A stretch of DNA of 64,000 bases from Actinomycetes bacterium (GCA_023460975.1 JAEWOG010000016.1:86777-150776); one strand, 5' to 3'. Shown: positions 33,457 to 42,320, numbered from the stretch's first letter. Notes: generated from the letters alone by a model not told the origin. A program made the numbers and translations.

Positions 33457-34910
33457 TCCTGCGTCGGGGCAACGTCACGGACGTCTTCACCGAGGACGGC
33501 CGCAGCGCCGTGATGGTCAACGCCCAGGTCCTGGTCCTCAGCGAGGTGGCGAGCACCGTCGTCGCCGCCGTGCCGGGGCATGACGCCACGGAGTTCGCCG
33601 ACGTGGTCGAGGCCGTGGTGGATGCCTACGGCAGTCCACCCGGAGGCGATCCGGGCGCAGCCGTGGCCGAGCACGTCGAGGGCCTGATCGCCCATGGCGT
33701 GCTCCGACGCGACGACCCCGTCCCCTCCGTGGCGACGCCGGAGGCGGTGAGCGCCGTACGCGACGCGCTGCGTCATCTGCTCTCCGACTCCCCCCGTGCG
33801 TGGCACCTGGATGATGAGGTGCCCGCCGCCCAGTTCCTGGCCGCCGTGCAGCGCCACCGGGTCGGTCCGGCCTTGGCCGATGCGGGCGATCGTCTCGCCC
33901 TGCCCGCCGCCGCTCGCGCCGGGCTCGCCGCGGTCCGCAGCAACGAGACGGCCACCGTCGCGGCGCTCACTCGGGACCTGACCGAAGCGCTCCACGCGCT
34001 CGAGCGCGCCTCCATCCGCACGATCACGTTCAAGGGCCTGGCGCTGGCGGCCCAGGCACACGGCGACCCCAGCGCGCGCGGCACGGGCGACCACGACCTG
34101 CTGGTGCATCCCGACGACGTGGTCCGGGCTCTGTCCGTCCTGTCCAGCCTGGGCTGGAAGCTCCCCCCGACCGTGCCGGCGCCCGGCCCGTCATGGGCCT
34201 GGCGGCAGTTCCACCGGTGTGCGTACGAGGCGCCCCTGCACCGCGGGGGCCACATGATCGATCTGCACTGGCACCTCGTCGCGGACCAGCACTCGTTCGG
34301 CGACTTCGCCGACCTGTGGGCTCGCCGCGACACCGTACGCATCGGCGGGCGCGAGATCGCGACCCTGGGGCGGTACGACGCGCTGCGGCACTCGGCGGCG
34401 CACGCGACCACGGACGAGCGGCGCTACCTGCGCGGTCTCTACGACATCTCCCTCCTGCTGCGCGACGCCCGGACGTGGGCGGGCGCTGATCGTCCGTTCA
34501 CCCACGGGGAGCTGATCTCGGTCGGGGTGGCCACCACCCTGCTGGGGGCGGCCCCCCACGCCCCCGCCGTGGTCCACGAGGCCGCTGCGGCGGCTGCGTC
34601 GGCGACGGAGGCGGCTCTGCGACAGCAGGCGAACCAACCGCCGCCGACCACCGCGAACTGGCCCGGCAAGGCGCTGGTGGCGGCCGTCGGCACCGCCGTA
34701 CGCGCCCGCCGCAGCCCCGCGGACCTGGCCCGTCAGCTCTCCACCAGCGTCTTCCTGCCGAAGTTCACCGCACTGGAGCCCTCACCCCACGCCATCGTGG
34801 CTGCACCACGCGCTCTGGCTCGACGGCTCCGCGACGCCGCCGAACGTGCGAGCGTTGCCTCACGACGCGCCACCGCACATCACTCACCCCACCGAGGAGC
34901 CCGCCCGTGA
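33453..34910 (+). CDS. PqqD-like / nucleotidyltransferase fusion
   Basis: A 485-residue fusion. Residues 1 to about 92 are PqqD-like (MILRRGNVTDVFTEDGRSAVMVNAQVLVLSE), a fold that binds peptides as a RiPP recognition element in PQQ and lasso systems. Residues about 95-485 resemble the uncharacterised nucleotidyltransferase family (PF14907 type), with GTGDHDLLV giving Asp213 and Asp215 as likely metal ligands and FKGLALAAQAHGDP before it. The start is GTG 33453 and the stop overlaps the next GTG. A nucleotidyltransferase of this family occurs with an HprK-like kinase in the paeninodin lasso-peptide cluster, but no cyclase or protease is seen here. Confidence 0.72.
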   Translation: MILRRGNVTDVFTEDGRSAVMVNAQVLVLSEVASTVVAAVPGHDATEFADVVEAVVDAYGSPPGGDPGAAVAEHVEGLIAHGVLRRDDPVPSVATPEAVSAVRDALRHLLSDSPRAWHLDDEVPAAQFLAAVQRHRVGPALADAGDRLALPAAARAGLAAVRSNETATVAALTRDLTEALHALERASIRTITFKGLALAAQAHGDPSARGTGDHDLLVHPDDVVRALSVLSSLGWKLPPTVPAPGPSWAWRQFHRCAYEAPLHRGGHMIDLHWHLVADQHSFGDFADLWARRDTVRIGGREIATLGRYDALRHSAAHATTDERRYLRGLYDISLLLRDARTWAGADRPFTHGELISVGVATTLLGAAPHAPAVVHEAAAAAASATEAALRQQANQPPPTTANWPGKALVAAVGTAVRARRSPADLARQLSTSVFLPKFTALEPSPHAIVAAPRALARRLRDAAERASVASRRATAHHSPHRGARP

Positions 34911-35212
34911 TCCTGCGACGTCCCCTCCTGCCCGACGTGTTCGTCGACGGCGACCAGTGCGCGGTCTTCGTCGGCGACAAGGTCGTCGTGCTCTCGGAGC
35001 TGGCCACCTCGATCCTCCTCAGCGTCCCCGAGGGCAGTGCGCAGACGCTCGACGCGGTGACCGGGGTGGTCCTCGAGGCGTTCGGTCCTCCCGCCCCGCC
35101 ACTCGACGCGACGGACCTCGTGGCCGAGCAGGCCGCTGCGCTCGCCGAGCTCGGGATCCTGTTGCTGGAGACCCACCCTGCACCCGCGACCGGGCACAGC
35201 GAGGAGGGCTAG
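34907..35212 (+). CDS. Stand-alone PqqD-like protein
   Basis: A 101-residue PqqD-family protein (MILRRPLLPDVFVDGDQCAVFVGDKVVVLSELATSILLSV) that clearly duplicates the N-terminal domain of the preceding fusion; both begin MILRR and share the DVF and VVLSE/LVLSE positions. PqqD domains deliver peptide substrates to modifying enzymes. It starts at GTG 34907 in a GTGA overlap. The 195 bases after it, before the tyrosine kinase, contain no convincing precursor peptide. Confidence 0.75.
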   Translation: MILRRPLLPDVFVDGDQCAVFVGDKVVVLSELATSILLSVPEGSAQTLDAVTGVVLEAFGPPAPPLDATDLVAEQAAALAELGILLLETHPAPATGHSEEG

Positions 35213-35407
35213 CCCGATCGCAGATGGGCGGGACAACTCGCACACAGCGCCGTGTTTCGCCCCCGCAATGAAGCAAGATCGCCCACAATGAGGGCGCTGC
35301 CACGGACATGGTCCGGTTCACGGCACGATGGGCGTTGGCCGGAGGGGCCAGCTGCACAACACCAATCACTCGGGTGACGACCCGGTGACGACGACTGGGA
35401 GTCTTCT

Positions 35408-36823
35408 GTGGAACTCGCCGACTACCTGCGCATCCTGCGCAACCACTGGATCGGCGTCGTCGCCTTCATCGTGGCCACGGCCGTGCTGGCGTTCGCCTGG
35501 AGCAGCACCCAGCAGCCCGTGTACGCCGCCAGTTCCGGCGGCTTCGTCACCTCGGGCGCGGGCGGGGACGCGGCCATGGACAACCTCAACGACTCCCTGT
35601 CGAAGTCGCGAGCAGCCTCGTACGTCGTCCTCGCCAAGGACCGCGCGACCGCCCAGATCGTGATCGACAACCTCGGCCTGGACACCACGCCCGAGGCGCT
35701 TGTCGGCAACGTCGAGGCCGCCCAGACGCCCGACACGGTCATCATCCAGATCACCGCCAAGGCGGGGACCGCGAAGGACGCCCAGCAGCTGGCGGACGCC
35801 TGGGTGCAGGCGCTCGCTGAGCGCGTCGACACCATCGAGACCAGCCAGAAGAGCACCAACACCACCTCGCCCACCGGCCAGGGCATGCGGATCGAGGTGT
35901 CCGAGTCGGCGCAGCTGCCGACGAGCCCGATCTCGCCGCAGACCGAGCGCAACGTCCTGCTCGGCGCTCTGCTCGGTGCGCTGCTCGGCTTCGGGTACGC
36001 GGTCGCGCGCTCCATGCTCGACCGGCGCCTGCGCAGCCCCGAGGACGTCGAGCGCGCGGCGAAGACGTCGGTGGTCGGCAGCATCCCCGAGGTGGGCAAG
36101 GACAGCAGCATCTTCGTCACCGCTTCGGGCGGCTCCGTGGAGGCCCAGGCGGCCGAGGCCGTGCGTCGTCTGCGCACCAACCTGTCGTACATGGACGTGG
36201 ACAACCCGCCGCGCGCGATCGTGATCACCAGCCCCAAGCAGGGTGACGGCAAGTCGACGATCTCCGCCAACCTGGCCCTCGCCATCGCCCTGTCGGGCCA
36301 GTCGGTCACCCTGATCGACTGCGACCTGCGCCGCCCCAACGTCGCCAAGACCCTCGACGTCGACGACACGGTCGGCCTCACCGACGTGCTGGCCGGGCGG
36401 ATCCCGCTCGCCGACGCGCTGCAGGAGCACCCGGAGTTCCCCGCGCTGACGATCCTGACCTGCGGCAACCGCCCGCCCAACCCGAGTGAGCTGCTCGGCT
36501 CCCAGGCCATGCGGACCGTCATCGAGACGCTCTCGCGCCACGGCATGGTGATCATCGACGCCCCGCCGCTGCTGCCCGTCACCGACGCCGCGATCGTCGC
36601 GCAGAACGCCGATGGCGCGCTGGTGACCGTCGGCGCCGGACGCACCATCGACACCGACCTCGCCCAGGCGATCGAGCACCTCACCCGGGTGCACGCCCGC
36701 CCGCTGGGCGTCATCATGAACCGGATCACCCGGCGCACCGTGGGCTACGGCAACTACACCCAGTACGGCTACGGCCCGGACTCGTACGGCGAGGGCGCGG
36801 GCAAGCGTCGCGCCAACGCGTGA
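35408..36823 (+). CDS. Polysaccharide co-polymerase / tyrosine autokinase (Wzc-like)
   Basis: A 471-residue BY-kinase. The N-terminal half is a Wzz-type chain-length domain with a transmembrane helix near residues 15-35 and a second near 185-200 (ERNVLLGALLGALLGFGYAVA). The cytoplasmic kinase has Walker A (SPKQGDGKST near residue 280), A' (LIDCDLRRPN) and B (MVIIDAPPLLP). The C-terminus carries a tyrosine cluster (YGNYTQYGYGPDSYGEG) for autophosphorylation. It controls length and export of the Wzx/Wzy glycan. The start is GTG 35408 with GGGAG upstream. The phosphatase at 8.5 kb is a plausible partner. Confidence 0.9.
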   Translation: MELADYLRILRNHWIGVVAFIVATAVLAFAWSSTQQPVYAASSGGFVTSGAGGDAAMDNLNDSLSKSRAASYVVLAKDRATAQIVIDNLGLDTTPEALVGNVEAAQTPDTVIIQITAKAGTAKDAQQLADAWVQALAERVDTIETSQKSTNTTSPTGQGMRIEVSESAQLPTSPISPQTERNVLLGALLGALLGFGYAVARSMLDRRLRSPEDVERAAKTSVVGSIPEVGKDSSIFVTASGGSVEAQAAEAVRRLRTNLSYMDVDNPPRAIVITSPKQGDGKSTISANLALAIALSGQSVTLIDCDLRRPNVAKTLDVDDTVGLTDVLAGRIPLADALQEHPEFPALTILTCGNRPPNPSELLGSQAMRTVIETLSRHGMVIIDAPPLLPVTDAAIVAQNADGALVTVGAGRTIDTDLAQAIEHLTRVHARPLGVIMNRITRRTVGYGNYTQYGYGPDSYGEGAGKRRANA

Positions 36824-36956
36824 GGGACGCCATACTCCCGGTTTCCTCGTTCCGCTGAGGGGACCGGGGCCCGAACCTACCCTTGCAAGAGTCTCGGAGC
36901 AGCGCCGCGCGGTTGGGGAACCGCCCGGCATTCGACACTCATCAAAGGGGGGTGCC

Positions 36957-37538
36957 GTGGGCACCAACGACCTCGATCTCAACGAGGCCAACCAGTCCAT
37001 CCCGTCACGACGTACGGTGCTGCGCACGGCAGCCTGGTCCGTGCCCGCAGTCAGCGTCGCGGCGGCTGCGCCGGCGTTCGCCCTCTCGGGTCCGGCCGTC
37101 CTCGACATCGTCACCGCGACCGCGGACTGGGGGGCCAACTACAACGTCCTGCAGCTCGCACCGCTCACCTACGCCCTCACGGTGAAGAACACCGGCGGCA
37201 CGCAGAGCGGTCCGGTGACGGTGACTCTCCGGATCCCCGGCGGGGGCTCCGACGTCTACTACCGCGCCATCACCACGCAGCCGACGGGTGGATGGACCGC
37301 CGCCACCAGCGACGACACCAGCGACGGCCTGACGTACCACCACAAGCTCACGCTCACGCTGCCGGCAGGTCTGGCACCGGGCGCCAGCAGCTCGACCGTC
37401 ATCACCATGGAGATGCGCGACCCCAACATCGCCGGCGGCAACCAGCGCCAGCAGGGCATCGCCCACAGCGCCAACGGTTCCGCGACGGACGGCCAGGGAG
37501 GCACGACCACGGACTCCCTTCCCGTGGTCTACGTCTGA
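36957..37538 (+). CDS. Tat-exported beta-rich protein (Tat family B)
   Basis: A 193-residue exported protein. The twin-arginine signal SRRTVLRTAAWSVPAVSV and cleavage region APAFA closely match the proteins at 15608 and 43433. The mature part (VLDIVTATADWGANYNVLQLAPL, ALTVKNTGGTQSGPVTVTLRIPGGGSD) looks like an immunoglobulin-like/DUF11-type beta sandwich. GTG 36957 follows an AGGGGGG stretch. Function unknown; its place right after the polysaccharide kinase suggests a cell-surface role. Confidence 0.72.
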   Translation: MGTNDLDLNEANQSIPSRRTVLRTAAWSVPAVSVAAAAPAFALSGPAVLDIVTATADWGANYNVLQLAPLTYALTVKNTGGTQSGPVTVTLRIPGGGSDVYYRAITTQPTGGWTAATSDDTSDGLTYHHKLTLTLPAGLAPGASSSTVITMEMRDPNIAGGNQRQQGIAHSANGSATDGQGGTTTDSLPVVYV

Positions 37539-37570
37539 CGCCTCACCCGTCGTCGGGCAGACTCTCCAGC

Positions 37571-37987
37571 ATGCCGCCACACCCCGACCGTGCCCGAGCG
37601 CTGCTCGTGGCGTACGCGGTCGGGGTGTGTGTCATCCTGCTGATGCCCACGGCCTCGCTCGCGATCTGGGTCGTCGGGAACACCTCCGACGTGCTCGAGG
37701 CGCTCGGCGTGCCGGCGGTCATCTCCGAACCCTCGCGGGTCGAGTTCCTCCTGAACATCCTGATGTTCACCCCGATCACGTTCATCGGGGCGTGGCACTG
37801 GCACCAGGTGCGCTGGACCGAGTGGGTGGCCTACACCTTCCTCGCGTCGGTCTCGTTCGAGCTCGTGCAGGCCATCGCCCTGCCCGGCCGCACCGCGCAG
37901 CATGCCGACGTGGTGGCCAACACCGCGGGAGGGCTGCTCGGTGCCGTTGCGTGCCTGGCCTACTTCCGGCTGATGGCACGCCGCTGA
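37571..37987 (+). CDS. VanZ-family membrane protein
   Basis: A 138-residue membrane protein with four hydrophobic helices (LLVAYAVGVCVILLM; FLLNILMFTPITFIGAW; WVAYTFLASVSFELVQA; ANTAGGLLGAVACLAYF) and the VanZ-like pattern LNILMFTP, SFELVQ and HADVVANTAGGLLG. The VanZ family is associated with teicoplanin resistance in one case and is otherwise uncharacterised. ATG 37571 is the only start giving this topology; the longer frame upstream is antisense-like and Pro/His-rich. A strong hairpin follows. Confidence 0.85.
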   Translation: MPPHPDRARALLVAYAVGVCVILLMPTASLAIWVVGNTSDVLEALGVPAVISEPSRVEFLLNILMFTPITFIGAWHWHQVRWTEWVAYTFLASVSFELVQAIALPGRTAQHADVVANTAGGLLGAVACLAYFRLMARR

Positions 37988-38002
37988 CCCCCGTACGCAC
38001 GC

Positions 38003-38034
38003 ACGCGGCCCCGGACCGAAGTCCGGGGCCGCGT
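38003..38034. terminator. Bidirectional terminator hairpin
   Basis: A perfect 14-bp stem, ACGCGGCCCCGGAC with CGAA loop (38017-38020), lies between the convergent VanZ and glycerophosphodiesterase genes, 16 and 24 bases from their stops. No U tract on either side. Confidence 0.8.
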
Positions 38035-38057
38035 GTCTGTTCAGCGGGGCTGAACGC

Positions 38058-39653
38058 TCAGGCCGGTGGGGCTGGCGGGTTCAGTACGTCAGCGAACCTG
38101 GCCGTGTAGTCGGTGATGACCCCGTCCGCATCCATCACCAGGGCGCGGCGCAGCTGCGCCGGGTCATTGGCGGTCCACACGCTGACCGTCATCCCTCGCG
38201 CGTGGGTCGCGGCGACTGCGGCCGGCGTCATCAGACCCACCTGGCCGTGGACCTCCTCCGCCCAGCCACTCCACTGGTCGAGCTGGACGACGGTGGGCGC
38301 GAAGACAGTCAGCGCGCCGACGGGGACATCGGGGTGCGTCGTGGCGAACTCCTCGAGCCAGGTGAGCCCGAACGAGGACACCGTCAGTCGACCATCCGCG
38401 GCCAGGTCGCCGAGCGGCCCCGACGCGAGTTCCGTCGCCAGAACATCCGCGATGCCGGGCTTGCCCGACCCCGGATCAGGCGTGTTGCCGGGCACCTCGG
38501 GCGACTTGACCTCCAGCACCAGGTGGGTGTCGGGGCCGAGCGCGGCGATCGCCTCGTCCAGGGTGGGGATCTCCTCGCCCGCCCACTGCGGCCCGAACCA
38601 TGAGCCCGCGTCGAGCTGCTTGACCTGAGCGAGGGTGAACTCACCGATCGCCTTGTCGGCGTCTGCGGGGAAGACTTCCTCGACGTCCGTGGTCCGCTTG
38701 AAGTCGGCATCGTGGACGATGATCGGCTCGCCGTCGCTGGTGAGCTGCACGTCGATCTCCATCGACTCGGCGCCAGCAGCCACTGCCGTCTCGACGGCAC
38801 CCACGGTCTGCTCGGGCGCGACGCCCGCTCCCGCCCGGTGCGCGATCGCAGTCGGGGTGCGCTCGGCGAACGTACGGACCGCAGCAACGCTGAGTGCCCC
38901 GTGTCCCTCCCACGCGGGCGCGGTGACGCGCAACCAGGTCGGGTACCCCAGCGCCGCGGCCGTCAGCGTGGTCGCGCCCGTGGCGTCGACGGCTCCACCG
39001 CTGCCCAGCACGACCCAGCTGCCATCGAGGAACTGCTCGATGCGGACGGGGCGTCCGGCCTGGGCGGGCGCGAGCGTGACGGCAAACGAGATCGGGTCAT
39101 GGGCGCGGGTGGACGCCATGGTGGCGTCCAGCGTCGATGCCGGCGGCGGGGGCGGCGGCGGGGGCGGGGGCGGGGGCGGGGGCGGGGGCGGGGTCGTACT
39201 GCCCGTTACCGCCATGGCGCCGCGCGCCACGGTCTTCTTGCCCAGGCGCAGCGTGGCCTTGAGCTGCAGCGAGCCTGCGGCGTCTGCGGGGGCGGTGGTG
39301 GAGAACGTCGCCTGCTTGCGCGCCTTCCGGACCACGCCCACCCGGACCCAGCGCGTGCCATCGCGGCGCTCGAGGACGAGCTTGGCCTTGCGCTTCTGCG
39401 CCCGCGTCAGCGAACGCACGACCCGGCCCGGCGTCTTCGCCTTGACGGTGAACGCGGCGGACGGCGCCACCTCGCTGACGGACGTCGACAGGGCGATCTT
39501 CGCCCTCGGCTTCGCGGCGAACGGCCCGCCCGAGGAGGCGCTGGACGCTGCTGGAGCGGCAGTGGACTGCTCGGCCGATGCCGGGGCGAAGCCCGACAGT
39601 GGCGACAGGACGAGGGCGCCGACGGCTGCGGCGACGAGGGAACGGCTCTTCAC
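38058..39653 (-). CDS. Secreted glycerophosphodiester phosphodiesterase
   Basis: A 531-residue exported enzyme. It has a Sec-type signal (KSRSLVAAAVGALVLSPLSGFAPASA), a beta-rich region up to about residue 160, an uninterrupted run of 17 prolines, a small beta domain, then a C-terminal GDPD TIM barrel. The GDPD active-site motifs are present: AHRAGAGVAPEQT, ESMEIDVQLTSDGEPIIVHD and late LEVKSP. The enzyme hydrolyses glycerophosphodiesters outside the cell. GTG 39653 has CAGGAG 5-6 bases upstream. The proline run is encoded by a pure GC-rich tract near 39140-39192, likely prone to length change. Confidence 0.88.
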   Translation of the reverse strand: MKSRSLVAAAVGALVLSPLSGFAPASAEQSTAAPAASSASSGGPFAAKPRAKIALSTSVSEVAPSAAFTVKAKTPGRVVRSLTRAQKRKAKLVLERRDGTRWVRVGVVRKARKQATFSTTAPADAAGSLQLKATLRLGKKTVARGAMAVTGSTTPPPPPPPPPPPPPPPPPASTLDATMASTRAHDPISFAVTLAPAQAGRPVRIEQFLDGSWVVLGSGGAVDATGATTLTAAALGYPTWLRVTAPAWEGHGALSVAAVRTFAERTPTAIAHRAGAGVAPEQTVGAVETAVAAGAESMEIDVQLTSDGEPIIVHDADFKRTTDVEEVFPADADKAIGEFTLAQVKQLDAGSWFGPQWAGEEIPTLDEAIAALGPDTHLVLEVKSPEVPGNTPDPGSGKPGIADVLATELASGPLGDLAADGRLTVSSFGLTWLEEFATTHPDVPVGALTVFAPTVVQLDQWSGWAEEVHGQVGLMTPAAVAATHARGMTVSVWTANDPAQLRRALVMDADGVITDYTARFADVLNPPAPPA

Positions 39654-39749
39654 ACGAACTCCTGAAGGAAGGCAGGTGCGAGATTGTGCCAGTACGAGAT
39701 GCCCGTCACACACGAACTCCCATTTGGGGCGCCCAGCAGGGGAAACCGC

Positions 39750-40022
39750 CTAGGAGTCCACGCTCAGCCGCCGGCCGGAGACAGAGTCGAAGACGCGCAC
39801 GGCCCCGGCGGGGATCGCGACGTGGACGACGTCGCCCGGCCCCACGTGGCCGCGGTCGGGAAGGCGTACGGCCACTCGCACCGAGCTGCCGCCCAACTCG
39901 ACCGTGCCGTGCGCGAAGCCCTCCGGGCCGAGTTCCTCGACCAGGCCCACGGTGACCGTAAGCCCGGCGCCGGGGGCCACCAGCGCCCACTTCTCGGGCC
40001 GCACCGGCCGCCGCTCGACCAG
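39750..40022 (-). pseudogene. C-terminal remnant of a MalK/MsiK-type ABC ATPase
   Basis: About 90 codons up to TAG 39750-39752 resemble only the C-terminal OB/TOBE region of a sugar ABC-transporter ATPase: RPVRPEKWALVAPG, TVTVGLVEELGPEG, VFDSVSGRRLSVDS. The closest comparison within this window is the end of the intact ATPase at 61.6 kb (GIRPEGWRIAAPG, VVEELG, VFDTRTGGRLSS). All nucleotide-binding motifs are missing. Homology stops exactly where a REP-like repeat begins (about 40022), followed by an IS481-type element. The gene was broken at that junction; the rest is not nearby. Confidence 0.8.
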
Positions 40023-40081
40023 CGCCCCCGGGTCTCGGCAAGCTCGACCAACGAACTCCGCTCGACCAGCGGTATCGACGA
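40022..40081. repeat. REP-like copies (cluster E) at the truncation point
   Basis: One full (GGTCTCGGCAAGCTCGACCA) and one partial copy of the REP-like family lie directly at the broken end of the ABC-ATPase remnant and about 30 bases before the IS481-type element. The repeat therefore marks a rearrangement junction. Confidence 0.75.
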
Positions 40082-40112
40082 GCACAGAGCCCGAAACCCG
40101 TGAGTGGTCTAG

Positions 40113-41285
40113 GGCTTGAAGATTACGGGTTGGGGTGACACCTGGCCCGGCCAGCCTCCGTGCTGGTGTGGGTCACGGGAGGCAGTCTCTGGATTGCGAG
40201 ATCTAGAGAACAGGAAGCCATCCCGTGACCCACGAAGACATTGTGTACGACCGTCGAGTCCGACTCATCGAGTACGCCGCCAAGATCGGCAACGTCGCTG
40301 AGGCGTGCCGCGTGTTCGGCGTCTCCCGCAACACCTACTACGAGTGGATCAACAAGGCGGAGAAGTACGGCCTCTCAGCCCTGCTGCCCAAGGAACGCAG
40401 GAAGCCGCACCAACCCAACGCGATGAGTAGCGAGGAGGTCGCGGTGATCTTGTCCGAGGCCATCACCAGGCCCACTCTTGGCCCGAGGTCGTTGCTGCGG
40501 CACCTCAGGGCTCGTGGTGTGGACCGCTCCGCCTCGGGTGTGGCGAAGGTCCTCAACCGGCACCACCTCGGGACCGCGCGTGAACGTGTCGCGGCGTTGG
40601 CGTCGCTGACCGCCGCCGACACCGGCCAGGTCACGACCGCGGCCATGGAAGGCCCGTTCGGGTTCTGCATGTACGCCTCAGCTGCAGGTCAGGTCGTCAG
40701 CCTGGACACGTTCTACGTGCTACGTGGGCCGGCTCAAGGGCATCGGGGCGGTCTGGCAGCTGACCGCGGTCGATGTTGCGACCCGGATCGCGGTCGTGCA
40801 GCTGGTCGTTGGGGACAAGACCGCAGACGTCGCAGCGGTGTTCCTCGATCACCTGAAGAAGGCACTGAGCAAGCATGGCATCCAACTTGAGGGCGTGCTC
40901 ACCGATAACGGGCCAGAGTTCGTAGGACGAGCGTTCCAAGACCACGCAGCGAAGCTGGGTCTGCTCCATCACCGGATCCCACCCAGGTCGCCGAACCACA
41001 ACTCGGTGTGCGAGCGCTTCCACGGAACCGTGCTGCACGAGTTCTACCGCCCGCACTTTCACCGCGGCCGTGTCGAAGACCTCATCCTGCTCGATCGGTC
41101 GCTGCAGGCCTGGCTCGCCGACTACAACCAGCACCGCCCCAACCACGGCGACTACATGGCCGGACGCACCCCACTGCAGGTCAAGAAGGAACTCCGCCGA
41201 CGCGTCCGGCAGACTGCTGCCTGACAACCATCAACGAGCCGTCCAGAGACGTCGACCTGTCACCCCAACCCGTGAGCCGGAAGGT
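40113..41285. mobile_element. IS481-family insertion sequence (decayed)
   Basis: A perfect 16-bp inverted pair, ACGGGTTGGGGTGACA at 40125-40140 and its complement at 41258-41273, flanks a DDE transposase. CTAG tetranucleotides at 40109-40112 and 41286-41289 stand at equal distance (12 bases) outside these pairs. They probably represent the CTAG target typical of IS481, giving an element of about 1173 bp. The outer 12 bases match only partly, so the precise ends are inferred. Confidence 0.8.
40225..41224 (+). pseudogene. IS481-type transposase, frameshifted by a 7-bp duplication
   Basis: The first reading frame (from 40225) has the helix-turn-helix (AEACRVFGVSRNTYYEW) and the first catalytic Asp (VVSLDTFYV). 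The remaining catalytic part (LTDNGPEFVGRAF with Asp, SPNHNSVCERFHGT with Glu) lies in a different frame ending at 41224. The break is exact: CTACGTG at 40713-40719 is repeated at 40720-40726. Deleting one copy restores DTFYVGRLKG and an open frame of about 330 codons. The enzyme is thus inactive by a simple tandem duplication, unless frameshifting or a reversion rescues it. Confidence 0.88.
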
Positions 41286-41322
41286 CTAGACCAGATCGAC
41301 GGGGGCGCCCATCCGAAGCACG

Positions 41323-42255
41323 ATGCCTCAGATGACATCCATCATCAGCAGGCTCAGGAGTGGCTTCTCCTTCTCCAACATTGCTTCGGTGCTGGCGCTG
41401 TCCATCGCGCTGGGCACGGGCGGCGCGTATGCGGCAGACAAGATCGGCTCCAAGGACATCGCCAAGAACGCGGTCAAGGCGAAACACATCGCCAAGAAGC
41501 AGGTCAAGGCCAAGCACCTGGCCAACGGGTCGGTCACAGCGCGGTCGCTGGCGTCAGGGCTCGACGTCTCCGGACCGGCGGGACCCACCGGGCCCGCCGG
41601 CCCGCAGGGACCAGCCGGGGTGCCGGGTGCTGTCGGTCCTCAGGGACCAGCCGGGGTGCCGGGTGCTGTCGGTCCTCAGGGACCGGAGGGACCACAGGGG
41701 CCCCCCGGAGCCACCGGAGCCACCGGGCCCGCCGGGCCGTCCACGGGGGCAGCTGGCGGAGACCTGACCGGCAGCTATCCCAATCCGACGATCTCGGCGA
41801 AGCCGGGCGCCCGCGCCTCGTTGTCTGCATCAGTCCCCGTGCCCAACACTCTCGGTGTCGGCGTGCCCTTCAACACCGAGGGGCTCGGCTGGGACGTCGG
41901 CAACATGCACGACGACACTGCCAACCAGGACAGGTTCGTCGCTCCCCGGGCCGGGAAATATCTCGTCACGCTGCAGGTCGCCCTGGCCGGCGACCCGGAC
42001 GGTGCCTATCGTCGCGCCTGGATCCTGCGGGACAAGGCGGACTGTTCGAGCAGTCTCCACTTCTTCGGGATCGATGACCGGGCGCCGAACGGCGGCCGCG
42101 CCACCTACCTCAACGTGAACACGGTCCTGCACCTCGGCGCTGGCTCCAATGTCCGAGCCTGCGTGCAACACGATGCCGGCAACCCCCTGGACGTGCAGGG
42201 CACCAGCAACGGCACGCAGATCTCCTACATGGCCGTCCAGTGGCTCTCGCCGTGA
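41323..42255 (+). CDS. Collagen-like surface protein
   Basis: A 310-residue protein. A hydrophobic N-terminal segment (ASVLALSIALGTGGAYA) acts as signal or anchor. It is followed by a Lys/Ala helical repeat region (GSKDIAKNAVKAKHIAKKQVKAKHLANGSV), then about 24 Gly-X-Y triplets (roughly residues 86-145), and a C-terminal beta domain of about 150 residues of C1q/TNF-like appearance. The Gly-X-Y part contains a 12-residue unit (GPAGVPGAVGPQ) repeated exactly in tandem. It should form an extracellular trimer. The gene lies between the two insertion sequences; its promoter may have been altered by the IS481-type insertion about 40 bases upstream. Confidence 0.85.
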   Translation: MPQMTSIISRLRSGFSFSNIASVLALSIALGTGGAYAADKIGSKDIAKNAVKAKHIAKKQVKAKHLANGSVTARSLASGLDVSGPAGPTGPAGPQGPAGVPGAVGPQGPAGVPGAVGPQGPEGPQGPPGATGATGPAGPSTGAAGGDLTGSYPNPTISAKPGARASLSASVPVPNTLGVGVPFNTEGLGWDVGNMHDDTANQDRFVAPRAGKYLVTLQVALAGDPDGAYRRAWILRDKADCSSSLHFFGIDDRAPNGGRATYLNVNTVLHLGAGSNVRACVQHDAGNPLDVQGTSNGTQISYMAVQWLSP

Positions 42256-42320
42256 GGGAACCGACCTGACGAGCGACGCACGGGCTCGCGGGGGGCCCCG
42301 CGAATCCAGGGAATCGGCTA

